DNA of 26,274 nucleotides from positions 1 through 26,274 of IMG/VR virus record IMGVR_UViG_3300044630_000986. One strand, given 5' to 3'. The notes beneath the pieces were generated by a model. The model did no database searches and was not told where the DNA came from. It saw only the letters and a program-made list of their open reading frames with translations. Positions 20,837 through 26,274 of the stretch are shown piece after piece. This DNA comes from a virus. The first letter of the stretch is position 1. Every line of letters begins with the position of its first letter. The position numbers and the translations under genes were made by a program.

Positions 20837-22069
20837 TCACGGACCCCAGTATTCAAAGTAAATGTAACCGCTTCCACCTAAACCAAGGTAACCACCGCCA
20901 CCCCCACGGTTATCAGTTCCATTACCGTTCCAAACACCACCGTACCCACCAGGGCTTCCAGCGTTTACATAATTTGTTGCAGGGTTTTGTTTTACACCAA
21001 CTCCAGCACCACCGCCACCATACGCATAGGAACGAGATGTACCATCAATTCCTGTCCAACTTAAGGTATTTGCAGGCCCACCACTACCACCAAATGGATT
21101 TGTATATGAAACTAAGTATCCATTAGTTCCTGCTCCAGCGGCACCACCGCCTCCACCGACACCAAAATACAAGTATCCTTGGAAGAAATCCTGGTAACTT
21201 TCTCCAGAACCATTTGAAAACCCATCACCTGATGAACCTAAAGAGTAAAAACTCTTAACACCAGCAATGGCGGTTTGGTCTTTAAAGTTAGTTGATTGGT
21301 CACTTCCACCAATGGAGTAAGAGACATTCCCACCTCCAAAGTTATATGACGTTAAAAGACGTCCTTGACCAGAACCACCTGCTTCACTTGCTCCACCACC
21401 AATTAAAACAAGGTTATACACCGTGTCAATTGATGCACCATTAGTAGGTGTTGGGTTTGTCCATGTACCCGAACCTGTGGCTGTGTAAGTTACTGACCTA
21501 AATTGATAGGTAGTAAAGGAAAGCACAGAACCATTTGCAGTCGTATTAGCGGCAACAAATGACTGCTCGCTTCCGTATGTAAAGCCAACCGTGTTAGTTG
21601 CTCTAATACGATAATAATAAGTTGTTCCTGGAGTAAGTCCAGAAATAGAAGCAGATACTGCTTGAGAAGTTACATTAGAGTAAGTTCCTACCGATGCAAC
21701 ATTAGGGTACACACCACTAGTGGTTCCCCACTCAAAAGAAACGGTAGTTGGAGAAGTGGTAGATACAGTTCCAGCAAGTGACGCTGTAGCGGCATTATTT
21801 GTCCCCACCGCTCTAAAGTAATAAGTTGTGTTACTAGAGAGTCCTGTTAAAGATGAGGAAGAAAGTGCGGTAGAGGGACTAGATGTAGTTCCCCACAAGT
21901 AAGATATTGTGCCCACACTCGTAGAACCATTAAGAGTTGCTGAGTTTTGATTGTAGTTAGTCGCCGCAGACGTTGTAACTGTAGGCACAGTCGTAGTGCT
22001 AGTTGCCGCTCCTGTAACTATTGTAGGAACAGGGCGTGAAGCATGAGCAACAACACCTGGGATAATCAT
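20837..22069 (-). CDS. Adhesin-like protein: fibronectin-III-like repeats and glycine-rich domain
   Basis: Protein of 410 aa. Residues about 20-175 contain two fibronectin-III-like units with the SATLNG, YLWGTTSS and GLSSNTTYYFRAVGTN pattern and then SFEWGTTSG with GLTPGTTYYYRIRATN. From about 205 it becomes a glycine-rich domain (GGGGGAAGAG, YGGGGAGVGV, GGGGGYLGLGGSGYIYFEY). That ending is seen in phage adhesins whose glycine strands pack as a polyglycine-II sandwich, as in gp38-type tips. It probably binds a surface sugar. The ATG at 22069 overlaps the preceding stop as ATGA; the frame extends upstream to 22138, but that part overlaps the previous gene. As it is encoded two genes after the capsid protein and before the neck genes, it may be on the head rather than the tail. 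Confidence 0.75.
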   Translation of the reverse strand: MIIPGVVAHASRPVPTIVTGAATSTTTVPTVTTSAATNYNQNSATLNGSTSVGTISYLWGTTSSPSTALSSSSLTGLSSNTTYYFRAVGTNNAATASLAGTVSTTSPTTVSFEWGTTSGVYPNVASVGTYSNVTSQAVSASISGLTPGTTYYYRIRATNTVGFTYGSEQSFVAANTTANGSVLSFTTYQFRSVTYTATGSGTWTNPTPTNGASIDTVYNLVLIGGGASEAGGSGQGRLLTSYNFGGGNVSYSIGGSDQSTNFKDQTAIAGVKSFYSLGSSGDGFSNGSGESYQDFFQGYLYFGVGGGGGAAGAGTNGYLVSYTNPFGGSGGPANTLSWTGIDGTSRSYAYGGGGAGVGVKQNPATNYVNAGSPGGYGGVWNGNGTDNRGGGGGYLGLGGSGYIYFEYWGP

Positions 22070-22968
22070 GCTGTGGTCAAGTCTCCAAAAAGGAGCCAAG
22101 TTCCATCGGAACGCTTCAACAAAGAAGCAGTAGACCACTGGTCACGAAGTTTAAGACCAAGAGAAGAGTTAACAGTAACGTAGGAACCACCGCTATCAAC
22201 TACAACATTGGATGAAAGTCCACTTGTCTTTACGAGTGTAATGATAGACCCAGTAGGAAATCCTGAGTTAGATGAAGTTGTAATACGAATATTACATGCA
22301 CCAGAGTACTCAACAACATTGTTTACGTCAGTTGTTGTCAATGTATCGGTAGAGCCTGCTTGTTGACGAATACCGTAGTTATAGTGTTCGGCTACGTTTT
22401 CCCATGTTGATGCACCAGTCTTGACCCACAACTGTGATTGACCAGTCATCGTGGTAGTGGTTGTGTTTACATACAAGTCACCAACGGAACCTAATGAGTT
22501 TCCAGGTGTTCCAGCGCCTGTTCGGGCTACGTTGCTTGGAGTCGTAACCCTTTTGTCAATGATTTGAGAACTTCCTACTGTTCCAGAAGTTCCACTTGTG
22601 CGATAGACAGCGGCAAGGATAACGTCCCCTGCAGATAAACTAGGGAATACAGGGTTAGCACTAGCAGTACCAGTACGAACGGCAAGAGCACCAGAAGAGT
22701 TAACAACGACCAAATCAAATCGTGGTCCTGCGCTACTACCTGTACCTACAGATAATGAAGGGTTTGCAGAAACAGAATAATAAGTTCCGTTGATACAAAC
22801 TTCACCTGAAGCAACAACAACAGTTTGGTCAGGGGTTCCTTGTGCAGTTACAGCACACCCAGAAACAACGCCAGTTGCTCTATCACCAAGGGCTATGAAA
22901 TCTACACTGTCTGGCTCAGATTGGTCAATTACTGAGGCGTCAGGAGCATTAGGAATGTAGAAGCCCAT
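22066..22968 (-). CDS. Virion appendage/fibre protein, 300 aa
   Basis: Protein of 300 aa, Ser/Thr/Val-rich and beta-rich. The first 130 residues have the pattern of phage fibre N-domains: GVVSGCAVTAQGTPDQTVVV, ASGEVCINGTYYSV, then RFDLVVVNSSGALAVRTG and PSLSAGDVILAAVYRT. The middle has a GDLYVNTTTTTMTGQSQLWV segment, like phage fibre repeats, and the end carries LKRSDGTWLLFGDLTT. Probably it anchors to the virion and presents the adhesin encoded next (stop/start overlap ATGA). Location directly after the capsid genes suggests a head fibre; a tail fibre cannot be excluded. No intramolecular chaperone or collagen-like repeat is visible. Confidence 0.75.
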   Translation of the reverse strand: MGFYIPNAPDASVIDQSEPDSVDFIALGDRATGVVSGCAVTAQGTPDQTVVVASGEVCINGTYYSVSANPSLSVGTGSSAGPRFDLVVVNSSGALAVRTGTASANPVFPSLSAGDVILAAVYRTSGTSGTVGSSQIIDKRVTTPSNVARTGAGTPGNSLGSVGDLYVNTTTTTMTGQSQLWVKTGASTWENVAEHYNYGIRQQAGSTDTLTTTDVNNVVEYSGACNIRITTSSNSGFPTGSIITLVKTSGLSSNVVVDSGGSYVTVNSSLGLKLRDQWSTASLLKRSDGTWLLFGDLTTA

Positions 22969-22976
22969 TAGTTACC

Positions 22977-23207
22977 TCAGAGAGTGTCGTAGATATTCCC
23001 GTACTTCTTCAAGTGTTCAAAAAGGTCAACGGGAATGTTGAAAGTCTTTCCGTCTTCAAAGTTGTACTTCTTTGTACCCCAGTACATTGTCCACGTACCC
23101 TTGATACGGGCACGCTTCAAATCAGAGCCAGGCGCTGGCGCTGGAGTAGCAACAGTTTCCTCTGAAACGGGTTCAGCAAACGTATTTGAATTGCGGTTAG
23201 TAGCCAT
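22977..23207 (-). CDS. Small protein after the capsid gene, 76 aa
   Basis: Protein of 76 aa. The first 30 residues are Thr/Pro/Ala-rich and flexible. The rest forms a compact part with RARIKGTWTMYWGTKKYNFE, DGKTFNIPVDLFEHLKKYG and NIYDTL. A small domain of this type right after the capsid gene is common in actinobacterial and environmental phages and may be a decoration or head-completion factor. That reading is by position. AGGA lies nine bases before the ATG. The gene is separated from the capsid gene by 93 bp holding two hairpins, and its stop lies 8 bp before the fibre gene. Confidence 0.75.
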   Translation of the reverse strand: MATNRNSNTFAEPVSEETVATPAPAPGSDLKRARIKGTWTMYWGTKKYNFEDGKTFNIPVDLFEHLKKYGNIYDTL

Positions 23208-23246
23208 TGGATTACATCCTTTACTTGTAGTTGTATTGTACCTTCA

Positions 23247-23279
23247 GTGGGGGTACTAGGCTTACGCCGTTCCCCCCAC
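23247..23279 (-). terminator. Stem-loop after the capsid gene (possible partial terminator)
   Basis: On the minus strand GTGGGGG pairs with CCCCCAC (arms 23279-23273 and 23253-23247) around an inner GGC-GTAA-GCC stem. There is no T-run, so it may be a leaky terminator or an RNA-stabilising hairpin. It is placed where phages often set capsid protein expression apart from later genes. Confidence 0.45.
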
Positions 23280-23296
23280 ATCAGAGTATTTAGGGG

Positions 23297-23312
23297 GCTA
23301 TCAGGAGATAGC
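23297..23312 (-). other. Hairpin over the capsid gene stop codon
   Basis: GCTATC-TCCT-GATAGC, a perfect 6-bp stem with a 4-base loop, covers the last codons and the TGA stop of the capsid gene. With the larger hairpin about 20 bases later it forms a tandem pair. Possible roles are 3' protection of the capsid mRNA or pausing. Confidence 0.45.
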
Positions 23313-24389
23313 GCCACCCTTAGTGTTGATAAGTACACGAGACTCGTGGGTGATAACACCGAAGCCCCAGATTGCGTACCATGCGAGACCGTGCTCACGA
23401 CCAAAGTCAATGACGCCACCGTCACGGAGTTCCACTGGCAATGCAATGGCCTGTCCGAAAGCGTTGTCACCAATCATGATTGCTGAGTACGAGTCTGAAG
23501 TTGGGTCTTGATAACCAGAGGTTCCTGGTGCGAGGTCAACAACATCGCCACCTGCAGGTTGTCCCTTAAGGACTTGGGTGGTTTCAATGAACACTACGTC
23601 ATAGAGACGTCCGATTTCACCAAGCATGAAGTTACCTGGAGCGGCATACTTCGTGACTTCAATGAACTCAGGCCAGTCACGGAGTGAACGTGCCTGTGCA
23701 GGGCTTACGAAACATACGTAGGTGTCACCAAGGCGTGGGATGTTCTGGTTAGCAAGAACTTCAACTGCGTCCTTAACGGTTGCAGGTGAAAGCCAGCCTG
23801 GGTTAGAAGCGGAACCAACGGTGCCTGCATCGTATGGCGAGATTGAGCCACGGCTTGCGGCAGGTGTGCGACCAAAGACTACGTTTGGAGCAACAGCGGC
23901 ACCACCACCAAAAGGAACGCCAGGAGCGTAAAGGGTGTTGCGTGCTTGTGCGTCCATTGACTGAGCCATGTGACGACCAAGGAGACGGGAAGCGGAAGCC
24001 ATAACGTCATCAAATGAAGCGTTGAGCAACAATTCGGTGACAGCAACAGACTTACCCTGTTCCTTAACTGTAATTTGAATCTGGCTTGCCGAAAGAGCGA
24101 CTGGCTCCATACGGACACCTTCAGTCAATTCAGCACCTGCGTAATCGTCAACTTCAAGGTTGTTGTAGCGCATGAAGTTGATGGTGAGACCTGGCATAAC
24201 GCCAAGTTCCGTCTTCTTTACTGCAAACTGCTCAAAGCGAAGAACAGGCATTGCTTGGAACAAGATTTCCTTGGACCAAATTGTCTGAATTGCTGGGGAG
24301 AGTGTGGTGTCACTTGAGTAACCTGTGGTTGAAATTGAACCTAGGTTAGCACCAGTAATAGCACCACCTTGTGGGGCGGGAAGGGCCAT
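23301..24389 (-). CDS. Major capsid protein, N4-gp56 family, HK97 fold
   Basis: Protein of 362 aa. The order AIQTIWSKEILFQAMPVLRF, ELGVMPGLTINFMRYNNL, AELTEGVRMEPVALSASQIQ, ITVKEQGKSVAVTELLLNAS and SRLLGRHMAQSMDAQARNTL is that of the N4-gp56-type major capsid proteins. Late segments DTYVCFVSPAQARSLRDW, IGRLYDVVFIETTQV and MIGDNAFGQAIAL agree. It makes the icosahedral shell. No protease or cleavable prodomain is evident, so a separate scaffold (next gene upstream) should guide assembly. GGAGG lies ten bases before the ATG. Two hairpins follow the stop. The gene is likely strongly expressed late in infection. Confidence 0.92.
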   Translation of the reverse strand: MALPAPQGGAITGANLGSISTTGYSSDTTLSPAIQTIWSKEILFQAMPVLRFEQFAVKKTELGVMPGLTINFMRYNNLEVDDYAGAELTEGVRMEPVALSASQIQITVKEQGKSVAVTELLLNASFDDVMASASRLLGRHMAQSMDAQARNTLYAPGVPFGGGAAVAPNVVFGRTPAASRGSISPYDAGTVGSASNPGWLSPATVKDAVEVLANQNIPRLGDTYVCFVSPAQARSLRDWPEFIEVTKYAAPGNFMLGEIGRLYDVVFIETTQVLKGQPAGGDVVDLAPGTSGYQDPTSDSYSAIMIGDNAFGQAIALPVELRDGGVIDFGREHGLAWYAIWGFGVITHESRVLINTKGGAIS

Positions 24390-24425
24390 GGGATTTTATC
24401 CTCCGTGGTTATGGGTTATGTGGGT

Positions 24426-25232
24426 TTAGTACCGACCCCGATTGGGGCGGGCGTTCATGAGCCTGTCTCGCATCTGTGCGTACTTTTCCATTGGCATATT
24501 CCGAATGTCTTCGGCTGTCAACGTTTGATACTCCGTCTGGGTGTCCATTGGCCCAATAGGGGGTGACGTAGGTGTTACCCCCCGCAAACGACTTTGCTGT
24601 TGCGCTGTCGCTTGTTGGATTGATTCAATAATAGCATTACTTCTATCACGAAGCACGCCAATTGAAGTTTCAATCTCATCCTCACTGTTTCCTGCAATCA
24701 GGTCAAGCAGTTCAGGGATGATAGATTCTTGCTCCTCGTGTACACGGCGGGAGCGATATGAGTTGATTTCCTGCAGTCGGCGCTCTTTTTCAAGCAATGC
24801 TTCCTGCTGTTCACGCTGTCGTTCAATTTCGTCAAAGCGAGTTTTGTAGTCTTGTTCAATCTGTGACAACTTAGAGTTGAACTCATCTTCACGCTTGAGA
24901 AGTAGTTCTTTTGCAGAAAGTTCAGCAACCTCACGCTCACGGATAAGTTCTGCTTCCTGCTTTGCACGCTCTTCAGCCTCAGCACGAGCCGCCTCTCGCT
25001 CCTGAGCCAAGATACTAATCTGCTCTTCCATGGTCTTTACACGCATGTCGGCTTCTTCAAGACGCTTATACATCTTGTCTTTTTCCTGCTTACGGATGTT
25101 CTCTACTTCGTCTTCAGAGAATACTTTTCCGTTGGCTTTTGCCATTGCATCTTCTACAAACTGCTCAACCATTGGAGCGTCTGTAGGTACCATGATGATG
25201 TCCCCTTCAGGGACGTTAGGGTTCTTTGCCAT
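24426..25232 (-). CDS. Capsid scaffolding protein
   Basis: Protein of 268 aa. Residues about 40-165 are a long charged coiled coil rich in Glu, Lys, Arg and Gln (KQEKDKMYKRLEEA, EREAARAEAEERAKQE, ERQREQQEALLEKE). The C-terminus contains EDIRNMPMEKYAQMRDRLM followed by a basic ARPNRGRY, which may bind the capsid protein. A coiled-coil protein between portal and major capsid genes is the typical scaffold. There is no protease motif. AGGT lies seven bases before the ATG; a 50-bp gap lies upstream and a 36-bp gap before the capsid gene. Confidence 0.85.
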   Translation of the reverse strand: MAKNPNVPEGDIIMVPTDAPMVEQFVEDAMAKANGKVFSEDEVENIRKQEKDKMYKRLEEADMRVKTMEEQISILAQEREAARAEAEERAKQEAELIREREVAELSAKELLLKREDEFNSKLSQIEQDYKTRFDEIERQREQQEALLEKERRLQEINSYRSRRVHEEQESIIPELLDLIAGNSEDEIETSIGVLRDRSNAIIESIQQATAQQQSRLRGVTPTSPPIGPMDTQTEYQTLTAEDIRNMPMEKYAQMRDRLMNARPNRGRY

Positions 25233-25282
25233 AGTATTTACCTCACTAGTTTGGCTAATTGGAACTTATTTAATGTAACTTT

Positions 25283-26274
25283 TTATTTGTCTTCGTCTGG
25301 ATTCCTACGCTGTGCAAAACGCCCACCGTAAGCCCGTGATACCAATTTGTTAATTAATTCCCCTTCCATCGGAGCGGCGGCACCGATGCCTGGGAGCGGA
25401 GCGGCAGAGCCATCCGCACTAGATACATTACCACTTCCTGCAGGCGCTGGCTGAGCACCCCCGTCAGGAGTTGGCAACATACCTGTTGCAAGCATGATTG
25501 CCTGTTGGACTTGGGCACGCATCATGTCTAATGCACCCTGGTCAATAGCATCGTCTTGCAATTCTTCAAAGATTTCAGACAGTTTCTCACGTGGGAACTC
25601 TTCGCCAAGAAGACGCAATGCGCCTTCTTTGGACTCCAAGCCCAATTGCATCTTTGCCTGAACTTCATTAAGTTTAATAAGAACATCAACAGGCAATGGC
25701 TCAGGCCAGTGAACTGTCGTTTTATAAATAAGAGGGTCAGCAGGGTCTAACTGCGTCAATTGGTCTTTTTCTGGCTGTTCCGCACGTGAAGGGTCCCATG
25801 TCAGCATGTATGGTTCAAAGATTGCCGCAGTGCGAATAACCAGTTCGTTAATGCGTTCAAGACCTTTGGTGAAGTGTATTTTCTTCATTGTAAAGCGGTT
25901 CATCATTGGCTGGTATTGGATAGCAAGAGCCACACCAGAGGTATTAGATACTGGTTGGAATTGACCAAGGGCGCTTTCAGGAACACCAGTAATCTCGTGC
26001 ATAGTGCGCTTAATAACGTTGATGTACTCCAAAGCACCAGACATCTCACCACGGGATTCAAGGTTAAACACGCTTGCATCCTTAGGAAGTCCAGCCCAGA
26101 CCTTCTTAGGTCCACGCTCTAATTGAGAAGCCTTAGCGCCAGTGATGATAGTGACAGGAGCGGCGTGGTAGTTGATGATGTCCGAGACTTCAAGCATCTT
26201 TTCATTGAGTTCACGGTTCAGAGGGATGATGTCCCAAATGTCTGACTGACCCCAAGGAGACGATGAAATAGTTG
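25283..26274 (-). CDS. Portal protein (5' part beyond window)
   Basis: The frame runs open to the right edge, so the N-terminal part is missing; about 330 residues are visible. The segments TMHEITGVPESALGQFQPVS, ALAIQYQPMMNRF, KKIHFTKGLERINELVIR and a late KLNEVQAKMQLGLESKEGAL with LGEEFPREKLSEIF are typical of SPP1-like portal proteins. Twelve copies form the DNA channel at one capsid vertex. The C-terminus is Pro/Gly/Ala-rich (APAGSGNVSSADGSAAPLPG). The next gene is the scaffold, then the capsid protein, the usual order. The terminase is expected just outside the window. Confidence 0.9.
   Translation of the reverse strand, partial: TISSSPWGQSDIWDIIPLNRELNEKMLEVSDIINYHAAPVTIITGAKASQLERGPKKVWAGLPKDASVFNLESRGEMSGALEYINVIKRTMHEITGVPESALGQFQPVSNTSGVALAIQYQPMMNRFTMKKIHFTKGLERINELVIRTAAIFEPYMLTWDPSRAEQPEKDQLTQLDPADPLIYKTTVHWPEPLPVDVLIKLNEVQAKMQLGLESKEGALRLLGEEFPREKLSEIFEELQDDAIDQGALDMMRAQVQQAIMLATGMLPTPDGGAQPAPAGSGNVSSADGSAAPLPGIGAAAPMEGELINKLVSRAYGGRFAQRRNPDEDK

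Noticed and set aside
20870-21180. CCACCG/CCACCA-rich stretches as possible repeats
   Set aside because: They encode the glycine-rich adhesin domain; irregular and explained by protein composition.
22070-22138. Upstream extension of the adhesin gene
   Set aside because: These codons overlap the 3' end of the fibre gene; the ATGA-coupled start at 22069 is simpler.

Overview
This window is part of the genome of a tailed double-stranded DNA phage with a contractile tail (myovirus type). The evidence is a continuous block with portal, scaffold, N4-gp56-type major capsid protein, head-tail connectors, tail sheath, T4 gp19-type tube, gp26-like chaperone, tape measure, LysM protein, gpD/gp27-like hub, gp25-like, gpJ-like and gpI-like baseplate proteins. 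No integrase, repressor, tRNA, rRNA, transposase or CRISPR array is visible. The host cannot be read from the window. Fibronectin-III-like and glycine-rich adhesin domains and the moderate base composition would fit an aquatic actinobacterium, but that is only a guess. Terminase, endolysin and DNA polymerase are not in the window.

Layout. Positions 1-3948 (minus strand) are a replication operon. In transcription order it holds a winged-helix initiator, an unknown 141-aa protein, a DnaC-like loader ATPase, a second unknown protein, a DnaB-like helicase and a CHC2/Toprim primase cut by the left edge. The genes overlap or touch. Positions 3949-4049 are a divergent control region. Positions 4050-4914 (plus strand) are a three-gene cassette: two small basic proteins and a Dps-family ferritin. 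Positions 4891-26274 (minus strand) are the virion block. It reads from the portal at the right edge leftward through head, neck, tail, tape measure and baseplate to a gpI-like protein, a small membrane protein and a Rossmann/SLOG-like protein.

The most interesting part is the initiator gene at 3490-3948. Between its DNA-binding domain and its C-terminus lie four 20-bp dyad-symmetric repeats, followed by a T-rich, nearly pure-pyrimidine stretch. This is the layout of the lambda origin inside gene O, followed here by its own loader, helicase and primase. The repeats are read in two different reading frames, so the DNA and not the peptide is what is conserved. The initiator and the next protein also end in the same short peptide, KIDPRLM, written with different codons. 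That suggests a shared docking tail for one replisome partner.

Other notable items are a phage Dps with a shifted ferroxidase residue, a probable +1 or -2 frameshift extension of the gp26-like chaperone, an M15/VanY peptidase domain in the tape measure, an adhesin pair encoded next to the capsid gene, and RNA hairpins after the capsid gene. No stretch over about 100 bases lacks a feature.
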